Source: Chloroflexota bacterium
GTDB lineage: Bacteria > Chloroflexota > Limnocylindria > QHBO01
Assembly (NCBI GenBank): GCA_020848055.1
Contig: JADLBB010000185.1
Coordinates: forward strand, 1-56,901
DNA: 56,901 nt
Direction of reading: 5' to 3'
In this document: positions 1 to 6,718 of the stretch, piece after piece
Layout: every line of letters begins with the position of its first letter
How positions within the stretch are numbered: the stretch's first letter is position 1
Program-made: the position numbers and the translations under genes
Notes under the pieces: generated by a model
What the model saw: the letters and a program-made list of their open reading frames with translations, nothing else
Database searches by the model: none
What the model was told of the DNA's origin: nothing

Positions 1-127
1 CTACACGGGCGTTCGGTCGGAGATAACAATTACATATCAGGATCAGTACGCATTTGGGTCCTTGAAACTTAGCAGGAACGTGCGTGCAATGATCTTGAAA
101 TCGAGGAGCAACGACCAATTTTCAATA
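1..127. repeat. Terminal direct repeat, left copy (circularisation overlap)
   Basis: These 127 bases are identical to bases 56775-56901. An exact overlap of 127 is the size of a commonly used maximum assembly k-mer, so the simplest reading is a circular molecule cut at this point, with a unique length of about 56,774 bp. A physical terminal redundancy of the virion DNA, or att repeats of an excised prophage, cannot be excluded from sequence alone. The stretch is AT-richer than its neighbours. Confidence 0.9.
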
Positions 128-129
128 GA

Positions 130-157
130 GGGTTGCTCCCGGCAGCAGCCCTTTTTT
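130..157 (+). terminator. Rho-independent terminator
   Basis: An 8-bp stem (GGGTTGCT with AGCAGCCC, one G-U pair), a 6-base loop and a run of six T form a textbook intrinsic terminator. It lies 100 bases upstream of the LexA-like gene, so it ends transcription coming from the integrase side or attenuates it. Confidence 0.75.
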
Positions 158-257
158 CGGCTGGTTGAGATGACAGGGAGGGCGGTACCACGAGGTACGG
201 CTCCAGTTCCCCCGCCCGCTTCGCCGCTGCGCAACTCAAGCTCTCACGGAGCATAAC

Positions 258-665
258 ATGACCCAGGACGCCCTACCCCGCGAGCAGACAGCCAGCACTC
301 CGGCGGTGCCACCGAGACCGGTCCGTCGGGTCCCTGCGCGCCGACTCGATGTTCTGCATTTCATTGCCAGCTTTATCGACTCCAATGGCTACCCGCCGAC
401 CATCCGTGAAATCGGCACGGGCTGCACGATTCTATCGACCAGCGTCGTCAATTACCACCTGGACAAGCTGGTCGCCGGCGGCTCGGTCGAGCGCGACGAC
501 TTCACGTCGCGCGGGCTGCGCGTCACCGACCTCGGGTGGGCGCAGCTCGGAATCGCCGTGCCCGGCGCAGAGTGCGGATGCCTCGTGTCGGCGGTTCGTG
601 CCGCAGTCGAGGCCGGCGAGATCCTGCCGGCCGGCGTCTTGGCTGCATACCGGGCGGTGGCCTGA
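258..665 (+). CDS. LexA-type winged-helix DNA-binding protein without peptidase domain
   Basis: The 135-residue product has a LexA N-terminal-like winged helix at about residues 28-80: a helix ending FIDSNGYPPTIREIG, then an STSVVNYHL recognition region and a VERDD wing. Full LexA is about 200 residues and adds a Ser/Lys self-cleaving domain; here the C-terminus is a short unrelated tail. It can therefore bind DNA but probably cannot cleave itself. It lies just downstream of the integrase on the circle. LexA-type boxes (GAAC-N4-GTTC) occur at several phage promoters, so it is a likely lysogeny regulator or a competitor of host LexA. The next gene overlaps its stop (ATGA). Confidence 0.7.
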   Translation: MTQDALPREQTASTPAVPPRPVRRVPARRLDVLHFIASFIDSNGYPPTIREIGTGCTILSTSVVNYHLDKLVAGGSVERDDFTSRGLRVTDLGWAQLGIAVPGAECGCLVSAVRAAVEAGEILPAGVLAAYRAVA

Positions 666-946
666 TGGCCCGCCCGTTCCCGGTCTACCCGCCTCAGCTG
701 GCGTTCCTCGGCGTGATCGACAGGACGAGCCTGCTGCGCCGCGCGTGGTCGGACCAGGAGCTGCCGCCTGTGTACTTCGGCGTCGGCACGATCGACGACG
801 CGCTCAGCGAGGCCGACGCCGTCGGCGTGACCGCGGTGTGGTTCCGCGGGCGCGTGTGGACGCATGACGGCGGCAACGGATGGTCGACGGCGATGAGGGC
901 GGTGGAGCGATCAGTGCCGACGCGCCAGATGGCACTGGGGGTCTGA
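665..946 (+). CDS. Hypothetical protein
   Basis: This 93-residue product starts at an ATG overlapping the stop of the LexA-like gene, so the two are translationally coupled. No family is recognised. The sequence is compact and mixed in composition with Trp- and Arg-rich stretches (for example AVWFRGRVWTHDGGNGWS), which suggests a small soluble beta-containing fold. There is no signal peptide or membrane segment. Coupling to a regulator suggests it is a partner or modulator of that regulator, but nothing in the sequence shows its function. Confidence 0.6.
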   Translation: MARPFPVYPPQLAFLGVIDRTSLLRRAWSDQELPPVYFGVGTIDDALSEADAVGVTAVWFRGRVWTHDGGNGWSTAMRAVERSVPTRQMALGV

Positions 947-957
947 GGTGTACACGA

Positions 958-1029
958 TGCGCGGTGGAGCAGCGGTAGCTCGGGGGTCTCATACGCCCCA
1001 GGTCGCCGGTTCGAGTCCGGCCCGCGCAA
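958..1029 (+). tRNA. tRNA with CAU anticodon (Met or Ile2)
   Basis: A complete cloverleaf can be folded by eye. The acceptor stem is TGCGCGG with CCGCGCA (7/7), the D stem GAGC/GCTC, the anticodon stem GGGGT/GCCCC (one G-U) with loop CTCATAC (anticodon CAT), and the T stem GCCGG/CCGGC with loop TTCGAGT. The discriminator is A and CCA is not encoded. The U1-A72 pair and the missing three G-C pairs next to the loop argue against an initiator tRNA. It could be elongator Met, or Ile if lysidine-modified. It is a phage-borne tRNA unless it marks the integration site. Confidence 0.92.
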
Positions 1030-1199
1030 CTACGTCGATTCTCGGTCTGGCCGAGAAGCCCCGCTGCGGTACGAGCCGCGACCTGGTAGTCGTGTTGGGA
1101 AGGCGGCGAGCCCCGGGCAGCGCTCGGAGGTCCAGCCGGTGGCACGAGGGCCGACCGCAGGGTCCGGACCAGCGCGCCGTCTTCCCGCACGGCGAGTTA
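1030..1199. other. Intergenic stretch with small hairpin
   Basis: No gene is supported between the tRNA and the convergent minus-strand gene. A 7-bp hairpin (TTCTCGG, loop TCTGG, CCGAGAA; about 1036-1054) directly follows the tRNA and may stabilise or end its transcript. It has no T-run. Confidence 0.4.
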
Positions 1200-1799
1200 T
1201 CAGCGCCTGGGAGCACGGTATCCGGCAGCCACAGCGTCCTCCGGCGTTGCGAAGCACTCCTCGGGCTGAGTGCGCTCGTAGTTCGGCGACGAGTAGTCGT
1301 GATAGATCCAGCCGTTGCTCCCGCGGTTGCCCTTCACTGGAAACTCCGCTGGGCATGCCGACCCTTGGGGCGCGCCGCTGCGCCTGGCGGGTGGTGGAGC
1401 CTGCGCAGGTTGCTCGACCGGTGGTGCTATCAGTGGCTGGATCGCCGCCGGCGGTGCCTCCGTGGGTAGCACCGGCACCGCGGTCGGCGGCACCGGCGCT
1501 TCCGTCGCCGGCTCTCTCGTCTCCGTCGGCGGTCGCGGCGTCCGCGTTGGCCCCGTGGTGCGCGTCGGCGCCGGCGTCCTCGAAGGCCGCGCCGTGTTCG
1601 TGGGTCGCGGCGTGGGCGTCGGTGCGTCAGGGAGGACCGTCGTCGCGACCGCGCCGCAGAACCAGCAGGCGAAGCACGGGATCAGCAGCGCGATCGCGAT
1701 CCCGCCGCGGCCGGCCTTCCAGAGGGCGAGGTACTTCGCCCAGGCGCCGACGGCGAACTGGCGGACGCGGACGATGGGCGGCTCGTTGACGGGCGTCAC
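1200..1799 (-). CDS. Membrane-anchored Thr/Pro-rich protein with sunset-like C-terminal domain
   Basis: The 199-residue product starts at a GTG with a good AGGAG site. It has a short cytoplasmic N-terminus, one membrane segment at about residues 33-55 and a Thr/Pro-rich linker to about residue 135. A compact C-terminal module of about 50 residues contains FPVKGN, IYH, YERTQPEECF and AAGYR. That pattern matches the small sunset-type domain found at the ends of many secreted or membrane proteins. It is probably exposed on the outer face of the host cell. It lies 52 bases downstream of another exported Thr/Pro-rich gene on the same strand, so the two are likely co-transcribed and expressed in the lysogen. 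Confidence 0.65.
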   Translation of the reverse strand: MTPVNEPPIVRVRQFAVGAWAKYLALWKAGRGGIAIALLIPCFACWFCGAVATTVLPDAPTPTPRPTNTARPSRTPAPTRTTGPTRTPRPPTETREPATEAPVPPTAVPVLPTEAPPAAIQPLIAPPVEQPAQAPPPARRSGAPQGSACPAEFPVKGNRGSNGWIYHDYSSPNYERTQPEECFATPEDAVAAGYRAPRR

Positions 1800-1851
1800 G
1801 GTGGGGCTCCTCGATGTGCGGTTGGTGCGGCGAGGTGGGCTAGGGGTCGGG

Positions 1852-2778
1852 TTACTTCGTGCATACGACCAGCGAAGCGGCGTCTATGTGCCACCACGTG
1901 CTCTGGAAGAAGTCGTTCTGTGCGGAAAAGTACAAGACGATCTCTTGCCATCCAGCGCGAAACTGCGCGGTCACGTCGAACGCTCGTGCGCGCCAGTCTC
2001 GGGGTCCCTCCTTGTTCCAGAGCAACTCGAGGTTGTGTCGACAATCCGAGCACCTGAGCACGTCGGGGTCCTGGACGTTGACGATGAGTGCGTCGGTCCG
2101 CTCCAGTTCGCCGACGGATCTGCCACGCAGCTGGTAGCGAACAGTTGCAGATACCAGCCGACCGGGAGGCGGGGGCACGATCCTATTGCTCTGGACGCGA
2201 GAGTACGAATCGTCGTCAGGCGGCCACATTTCCAGGAATCGGCTCCCCTCGAAGGGGGTGTCACCGGACCGGCCTGTTGTATCTGCTATGCCCTGGCCAC
2301 TTACATCCCAGAAGGCGAGGCCGTCCTCGAACCCTCCGTTGCGGATTTGCTCAGCACAGATTGGAGTGGGAGTGACGGCCGGGGTGGACGTGCTTGTTGC
2401 GGTCGCCATGTGAGTCGCGGTGGGCGTGCGCGTGGTGGTGGCCGTATGTGTGGCCGTGGATGTGAGGGCGATGAGGGTGGCCGCGACGGAGGTCTGAATG
2501 CGATCGGGCGTGTCGGTCGGCGTCGGAGCGCCGGCAGTGAGGGTGGCCGCCACAATCGTTCCCACGACGTCGGATGTGCCGGTTGCGGTCGGCGGGGGCG
2601 TCGCTGTAGGCGTGCGCGTGATCATCGCGGTGGGCACGTCGCGATAGGCGATCGCTCCGCGGGACAGGCTCGGCAAGTAGATTTTCGATTGCGTGTCGCC
2701 GGGCTGCTGCGCCGACACCCGAGTGCTGATGAATACGGCGGCTATGACGATGGCAACGACCCAACCTATGCTGCGCAT
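1852..2778 (-). CDS. Secreted Thr/Pro-rich protein with jelly-roll-like C-terminal domain
   Basis: The chosen ATG at 2778 has GAGG 8 bases upstream and opens a clear signal sequence (MRSIGWVVAIVIAAVFISTRVSA, cleavage after VSA). An alternative ATG lies at 2799. The 308-residue product continues with a Thr/Ala/Pro-rich low-complexity stalk at about residues 50-150. A C-terminal domain follows that begins with the NGGFEDGLAFW signature of carbohydrate-binding jelly rolls and contains a CSDC pair. It is probably cell-surface or secreted and acts outside the lysogen, for example in adhesion or as a receptor mask. Thr/Pro stalks of this type are common in Chloroflexota. It forms a two-gene minus-strand operon with the gene at 1200-1799. 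Confidence 0.6.
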   Translation of the reverse strand: MRSIGWVVAIVIAAVFISTRVSAQQPGDTQSKIYLPSLSRGAIAYRDVPTAMITRTPTATPPPTATGTSDVVGTIVAATLTAGAPTPTDTPDRIQTSVAATLIALTSTATHTATTTRTPTATHMATATSTSTPAVTPTPICAEQIRNGGFEDGLAFWDVSGQGIADTTGRSGDTPFEGSRFLEMWPPDDDSYSRVQSNRIVPPPPGRLVSATVRYQLRGRSVGELERTDALIVNVQDPDVLRCSDCRHNLELLWNKEGPRDWRARAFDVTAQFRAGWQEIVLYFSAQNDFFQSTWWHIDAASLVVCTK

Positions 2779-2892
2779 GATGGCATCCTCATTGTTCATC
2801 GACGGATCGCGGCAGATTGCCAGAGGACGACGGACCATGCAAGTGACCGAGGCAGCACCCTTGGTAATCGGTGGCAACCTCCACCCATTCGG

Positions 2893-2898
2893 TACAAT
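2893..2898 (+). promoter_or_regulatory. -10 element for a leaderless transcript
   Basis: TACAAT lies seven bases before the ATG at 2906, so transcription would start at or next to the start codon. No ribosome-binding site is present. A -35 is only weakly recognisable (GTGGCA, 16 bases upstream). The arrangement fits a leaderless mRNA. Confidence 0.5.
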
Positions 2899-2905
2899 CC
2901 CCGTC

Positions 2906-3184
2906 ATGTCCGAACGGAAACCCGACCACCGGGGCGTGACCGCCCAGCGCGCGATCCTCGCCGAGCTGCGCCGACGCGAGCGTGCCGAGCCGCCTTTGCA
3001 GGCTCCGTCACTGCGCGAACTCGCGGCGGCCATCGGTCTGACATACATGCCGACTCGGCGCCATGTAATCAAACTTGCCAGCGATGGCCTCGTCGCATGG
3101 CTGCCCGTTCCTCGCGGGAGATCGTCGGTTCTCTCTCTGACGATAGCCGGGCGCACAGCGGCCGACTTGTCCACAGGGGCTTGA
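2906..3184 (+). CDS. Small winged-helix DNA-binding protein
   Basis: The 92-residue product is divergent from the exported-protein operon. Residues about 12-75 follow the order of a LexA/MarR-like winged helix: VTAQRAILAEL, SLRELAAAIGLTYMPTRRHVIKLASDGLV, then a basic wing (PRGRSSVLSLT). It is nearly all DNA-binding domain with no effector domain. It ends exactly where the early promoter begins (TTGACG at 3181), and its gene appears to be transcribed as a leaderless mRNA. This position is typical of a cro- or repressor-like switch protein for the early operon. Its operator is not identified. Confidence 0.65.
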   Translation: MSERKPDHRGVTAQRAILAELRRRERAEPPLQAPSLRELAAAIGLTYMPTRRHVIKLASDGLVAWLPVPRGRSSVLSLTIAGRTAADLSTGA

Positions 3185-3209
3185 CGTCTGATTTAGTCTA
3201 TGGTACGCT
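3181..3209 (+). promoter_or_regulatory. Early operon promoter
   Basis: TTGACG, a 17-base spacer and TACGCT, with an extended TG before the -10. The predicted start is near 3216. The promoter faces a run of at least 18 overlapping genes from 3292 onward. The -35 overlaps the stop region of the small winged-helix gene, which places a possible autoregulatory site here. Confidence 0.7.
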
Positions 3210-3291
3210 CTGTCCCGTAACAACCGAAACGGCCCCGCGCGGTGGTGGAACACCGACACGGGGCCTGACGCCACAGGAGGTACTATCTCCC

Positions 3292-3516
3292 ATGAGCGCT
3301 ACCGCGCATTCTACCCGACGCGCGCGTGCTGGCACGCGCACACATGGCCGGCCCCGTCCGGCCGCCCCGCCCCCCATCTCAGCCGAGGCCCTCGGCGAGA
3401 TGACCGACGCCGACCTGCGCTGCATCCAGCGCTACGGCGAGACCACCGCGGTGCGCTACGCCGCGACGCTGGTCCTCATCGGCCGCGCGACGACGAACCT
3501 GGCGGTGCTCTCGTGA
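3292..3516 (+). CDS. Hypothetical early protein
   Basis: The 74-residue product is the first gene of the early operon and has a strong AGGAGG site 11 bases before the ATG. The N-terminal third is basic and Ala/Pro-rich; the rest (SAEALGEMTDADLRCIQRY onward) looks like two or three helices. It overlaps the next gene by GTGA, implying coupling. No family is recognised. Early phage positions of this kind often carry host-takeover or recombination-accessory proteins, but the sequence itself gives no such proof. Confidence 0.6.
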   Translation: MSATAHSTRRARAGTRTHGRPRPAAPPPISAEALGEMTDADLRCIQRYGETTAVRYAATLVLIGRATTNLAVLS

Positions 3517-4046
3517 CCGCCTACGCCCCCGTCGCCTTCCTGCCGGCCCTGCCACCGCCCGCCCCGACGACCGAGGACCGCGCCCGCGAGGTCGCCGCAC
3601 AAGTCTCCGCAGACATCCGTGCGGCGCGCATCGAGCGACTGAACCCGACCCGGGTGAAGCGCGCCACCCTGCGCCGGATCAGCTTCGACGCGTGGTACAA
3701 AGGCCTGCGCGCCCATGCCAACGCCCACGACGCCCTGAGCGGAGCGCGCGCGCGCTGGTCGGCAACGGAGATCGAGCGCGGCGCGAACGGGACGTACCAC
3801 CCGCAGGTCCAAGGCGCTGCCCGGCTGCTCGTTTCCCTCGGTCGCGGCCACCTCGTCTACGAAGGCTACGACGACGTGATGACGGGCGGTCTGGCGATCA
3901 GCTACTGGACCGACCCCGACGACCGCAATCAGGTCACGACGGCCAGCGAGCGCCACGTGCTCCACACGCTGGGCGAACGCGCTGCGAAGCGGGCGCTAAA
4001 AGCGCTTGCGATCGGCCTCGAGCACGTGGGCGAGGTGGCGCGATGA
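3513..4046 (+). CDS. Hypothetical early protein
   Basis: The 177-residue product starts at GTG inside the stop of the previous gene and is itself overlapped by the next one (ATGA). The N-terminal half is charged and helical (EDRAREVAAQVSADIRAARIERL). The middle has a conserved-looking WYKGLRAHANAHDAL segment, and the C-terminus is helical (ERHVLHTLGERAAKRALKAL). There is no signal peptide, membrane segment or recognised catalytic motif. It is cytoplasmic by appearance, and its role in early infection or recombination is unknown. Confidence 0.6.
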   Translation: MTAYAPVAFLPALPPPAPTTEDRAREVAAQVSADIRAARIERLNPTRVKRATLRRISFDAWYKGLRAHANAHDALSGARARWSATEIERGANGTYHPQVQGAARLLVSLGRGHLVYEGYDDVMTGGLAISYWTDPDDRNQVTTASERHVLHTLGERAAKRALKALAIGLEHVGEVAR

Positions 4047-4411
4047 CGCGCCGCATCGTGGACCACGAGACCACGCTCATCCCGCTGATGATGGCCGTCG
4101 CCGACGCGCCGGACTGGATGGCGCGCATGTGGATCTTCGCGCACGCGCCGTCTCGCCGTGCCAACGTCGAGTTCGGTCGCAACTCCTGCTGCGACGCCGA
4201 AGAGGTGGCGACCGAGTTTGCCACGGACGTGGCCACCTTGCGCGCTGGCGGCGCCCTTCATGTGTGCCAGGACTGCGGAGTGCCGATCGCCCCAGCATGG
4301 TTCACCACGCCGACGCACGCATCCACGAGCACCGTCTGCGCCGAGTGCTGGACCAAGTACCCGGCGCCCGTCCACGTGCGCTTCGAGCGCAGCGAGACGT
4401 GGGGGACCTGA
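4043..4411 (+). CDS. Small zinc-binding protein
   Basis: The 122-residue product has a pair of motifs, CQDC and CAEC, separated by about 27 residues, which is the spacing of a zinc ribbon. An extra CC pair occurs near residue 50. The N-terminus is helical with several Met and Trp residues. It is coupled by overlap to both neighbours. Zinc ribbons in phage early operons often bind nucleic acid or host polymerase, but no specific family is recognised. Confidence 0.6.
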   Translation: MTRRIVDHETTLIPLMMAVADAPDWMARMWIFAHAPSRRANVEFGRNSCCDAEEVATEFATDVATLRAGGALHVCQDCGVPIAPAWFTTPTHASTSTVCAECWTKYPAPVHVRFERSETWGT

Positions 4412-4713
4412 TGGCCATCCACGATGTGATCGAAGCCCTTCTCGTCGGCGCACGCGACGCGCTCGACGATGACTTGCGCCCTACAGAGCCCGGACCAGTC
4501 AAGGTCGTCACGCTCGCGCCGCAGGACGCCGACGTGCTGCTGCGCATCATCGAAGCGACGTGGGAAGCGCTGTGCGCAGGCCATGTCACAGGCGCATCGT
4601 GCGATCAGCTGGACCGCGCATTCGAGGATCTCGCAGCGGCCGCTTCCGGCCCGGTCACCCAGTGCAAGCAGGACACTCTCCCCACGACCGCACCCTTGGC
4701 GGTGGTTCGATGA
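4411..4713 (+). CDS. Hypothetical early protein
   Basis: The 100-residue acidic product begins at an ATG overlapping the previous stop and overlaps the next start. It looks mainly helical (IHDVIEALLVGARDALDDDL, DADVLLRIIEATWEALCAG, QLDRAFEDLAAAAS). The sequence resembles the small helical accessory proteins that fill phage early operons. No motif allows a function to be named. Confidence 0.58.
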   Translation: MAIHDVIEALLVGARDALDDDLRPTEPGPVKVVTLAPQDADVLLRIIEATWEALCAGHVTGASCDQLDRAFEDLAAAASGPVTQCKQDTLPTTAPLAVVR

Positions 4714-5000
4714 GCGCGCTCGCACCCACGCTGATCGACCGCACAGCGATGCTCCTTGCCGCCGATGGCGCAGCTGAGGCCTCGCGCCTCCTGCGTGTCG
4801 CAGCCGAAGGCACGTCGCAGCCGGCCGCGCCGAACAGCGCCCTCACGGTGGTGCTCGCGGGCGTGGTCCTGGAGCACTGCCCCGTCACGGCCGAGACCGC
4901 GCTCCGAGCCGGTCAGGCCCTCGCCGCAGCTGCTGCCCGCCGCCTGGCCACGATGCCAACAGCCACCAGCCAGGAGGACACCGATGCCGCAGGCGCGTGA
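4710..5000 (+). CDS. Hypothetical early protein
   Basis: The 96-residue, Ala-rich product shares a 4-base overlap with the previous gene and a 17-base overlap with the next. It has two or three amphipathic helices and a short hydrophobic stretch (LTVVLAGVVLEHC) that is too short and too polar-flanked for a confident membrane segment. No family is recognised. Confidence 0.55.
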   Translation: MSALAPTLIDRTAMLLAADGAAEASRLLRVAAEGTSQPAAPNSALTVVLAGVVLEHCPVTAETALRAGQALAAAAARRLATMPTATSQEDTDAAGA

Positions 5001-5331
5001 CATCGACTCGACCGAGGAACTCGGCCGGCTTCGGCGCCATCGAGAGATGGTCCTCACCGACGTCAGCCGGGCGCTCGCAGAGACGGCCGAAGCGATCGGC
5101 ATCCTGCGCATGGTGAACAACGACGTCGACCGTATGTACGGCTTGGCCGGACTCAGCCCGAGCGAGCCGGACGCGTTCAAGGCCAGGGCGGGCGAGCTCC
5201 TCGACCAGGTGATCGTCTGGCTCCGCCGGGACCACCACGACGAGCTCGACGCGAGCGCAGAACGGCAGCGCCAGATCGACACCCTGGCCAGGGTCGCACA
5301 GCTCCTGGCCATCCCGACGGGCGAGGCATGA
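4984..5331 (+). CDS. Hypothetical helical early protein
   Basis: The 115-residue product starts at the ATG preceded by GGAGGA inside the previous gene. It is charged and probably all-helical with a coiled-coil-like first half (ELGRLRRHREMVLTDVSRALAETAEAIGIL) and an Arg/Asp-rich second half. It lies two genes upstream of a RecA-like ATPase and is probably part of the same recombination/replication operon. No domain is recognised. Confidence 0.58.
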   Translation: MPQARDIDSTEELGRLRRHREMVLTDVSRALAETAEAIGILRMVNNDVDRMYGLAGLSPSEPDAFKARAGELLDQVIVWLRRDHHDELDASAERQRQIDTLARVAQLLAIPTGEA

Positions 5332-5332
5332 G

Positions 5333-5527
5333 ATGGACGTGACGTCGCCCATGCCAGCGCCCGCAGTGCGTCTCGCAGACGCCGCCCCTCTGCTGCGATC
5401 GGTCTTCGAGTGGCTCGAGGCCCAGCGCGATGAGGCAGACCGGGCAGACCGATCCCATTGGCAAGACCAGATCCACAACCTCGGCGGGGCGATGGCGATC
5501 CTTCGCCTGCCGATCACGGAGGAATGA
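5333..5527 (+). CDS. Hypothetical small early protein
   Basis: The 64-residue product lies one base after the previous stop, and the next start overlaps its end (AATGA). It is largely helical (DAAPLLRSVFEWLEAQRDEADRADRSHWQDQI). Tight packing in the operon supports translation. It is coupled to the RecA-like gene and could be a small partner of it. No homologous family can be named. Confidence 0.55.
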   Translation: MDVTSPMPAPAVRLADAAPLLRSVFEWLEAQRDEADRADRSHWQDQIHNLGGAMAILRLPITEE

Positions 5528-6639
5528 CCATGACCATGTTCAAGAAGGCCGAGCGGACGCAGGCCAAGGCACGTGTCGCGCTCATCGGACCCAGTGGCAG
5601 CGGCAAGACCTACACGGCGCTGCGCGTCGCCGCCGGACTCGGGACGCGTATCGCGGTGATCGACACCGAACACGGCTCGGCGAGCAAGTACGCCGGTGTG
5701 CCCGGCCTGCCCGAGTTCGACGTGCTGGAACTCTCGCGCCACCACCCGGACGAGTACATCCAAGCCATCCGCGCAGCGGAGGCCGAGGGCTACGACGTGC
5801 TCATCATCGACAGTCTCAGCCACGCATGGAACGGCCGCGACGGCGCCCTGGAGCTTGTCGACCGCGAGGCGAAGGGCAACCGCGACAACAGCTTCGTCGC
5901 CTGGGCAAAGGTCACGCCGCTGCACACCCGACTGATCGACGCGATCACGGGCGCTCAGGTCCACCTGGTGGCGACGATGCGGGCCAAGACGGAGTACGCC
6001 CTCACCAGGGACGAGAAGAGCGGGAAGATGCGACCGGAGAAGGTCGGCGTCGGGCCGGTCCAGCGCGATGGGATGGAGTACGAGTTCGACTTCGTCGTCG
6101 AGCTGGATGCGACGCACACCGCTCGCATCACCAAGACGCGCTGCGCCTCGCTCGACGGGTGGGTCGAGGAATGCGCTGGCGAGGCGTTCGGCGAGCGCAT
6201 CGCCACTTGGTTGGCTGATGGTGTGCCGGTCCAGCCGACGTCCGGCAAGTGGAGCGCGCTCATCGTCAAGGCCACCGCACCACGCTCTGCGCTGCAGACG
6301 ATGCTGGCGATCTGGCGCGGCGAGCCGAACACACTCATCCGCGCTGCAGCGCTCCTCGAATGCGCCGGCCAGTTCTTGGTGGTCACCACCCGAGCTGCCG
6401 AGATCGCGAACGCGATCGACTGGGCGGAGCAGTCCGAAGACATGCGCGTCGGCACCGAGGTTCTCGCCCTCTGGCGGCGCGCGCTCGACGAGCGGATGGT
6501 GGCGGAGGAGGCAGCGGCGGCATCGGAGCCCGATCTGGCCGAAGCCGCCGGCGACAGCCCGGAGACGTGGCCGTGGGGCGGCGCTGACGAGTCGGACGAG
6601 CTCGAGGCCGAGCGCATGGAGATGGCGGACGCCGAGTAG
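5524..6639 (+). CDS. RecA-like ATP-binding recombination protein (Sak4/AAA_24 type)
   Basis: The 371-residue product has a Walker A motif GPSGSGKT at residues 22-29 and a Walker B stretch DVLIIDS near residue 95. The N-terminal 220 residues follow the layout of phage AAA_24/Sak4-type RecA-like ATPases, which work as single-strand annealing or recombination mediators with an SSB. The C-terminal 150 residues form a helical extension ending in an acidic tail, a feature often used for partner binding. No separate SSB is recognised nearby. The ATG at 5524 follows GGAGG directly. The gene ends the first block of the operon, before a hairpin at 6655. Confidence 0.75.
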   Translation: MTMTMFKKAERTQAKARVALIGPSGSGKTYTALRVAAGLGTRIAVIDTEHGSASKYAGVPGLPEFDVLELSRHHPDEYIQAIRAAEAEGYDVLIIDSLSHAWNGRDGALELVDREAKGNRDNSFVAWAKVTPLHTRLIDAITGAQVHLVATMRAKTEYALTRDEKSGKMRPEKVGVGPVQRDGMEYEFDFVVELDATHTARITKTRCASLDGWVEECAGEAFGERIATWLADGVPVQPTSGKWSALIVKATAPRSALQTMLAIWRGEPNTLIRAAALLECAGQFLVVTTRAAEIANAIDWAEQSEDMRVGTEVLALWRRALDERMVAEEAAAASEPDLAEAAGDSPETWPWGGADESDELEAERMEMADAE

Positions 6640-6654
6640 GCGCACGACACCGCG

Positions 6655-6696
6655 AGGGTGAGTCGGCGATGCCAAGTTCGAACGCCGGCTCACCCT
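6655..6696 (+). terminator. Hairpin after RecA-like gene
   Basis: AGGGTGAG and CGGCG pair with CGCCG and CTCACCCT around a 14-base loop, giving 13 pairs with one mismatch on each side. There is no T-run, so it may act as an RNA-processing or partial termination element rather than a full intrinsic terminator. Confidence 0.45.
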
Positions 6697-6718
6697 ACCG
6701 GAATGGAGGGCAATGACG

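Larger units (their letters stand above)
1..157 (+). ncRNA. Candidate short leader or small RNA spanning the circle junction
   Basis: A consensus-like promoter (TTGACA, 17 bases, TACAAT; 56724-56752) fires toward the junction, and an intrinsic terminator lies at 130-157. No convincing reading frame lies between them. On the circular molecule this predicts an RNA of about 173 nt starting near 56759. It could be a free small RNA, or an attenuated leader for the LexA-like gene at 258. Seen: promoter and terminator. Inferred: the RNA. The same AT-rich stretch is also the natural place for attP. Confidence 0.35.

Noticed and set aside
1..127. Terminal repeats as insertion-sequence or retroelement ends
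   Set aside because: No transposase, no terminal inversions or target duplication; the exact 127-base length and complete phage gene set fit a circular assembly.
948..1469. Plus-strand frame over the tRNA
   Set aside because: Its sequence (VAGSSPARATT type) is the well-known translation artefact of a tRNA gene.
1315..3516. A 733-codon plus-strand open frame across 1.3-3.5 kb
   Set aside because: It runs antisense through two Thr/Pro-rich genes and has Arg/Gly-rich, fold-less sequence. Only its last 74 codons, with their own strong ribosome site at 3275, form a real gene.
4885..6693. A 602-codon minus-strand frame under the RecA-like gene
   Set aside because: It is the antisense shadow of several packed, motif-bearing plus-strand genes; its sequence is Arg-rich without domains. 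High GC makes such frames common.
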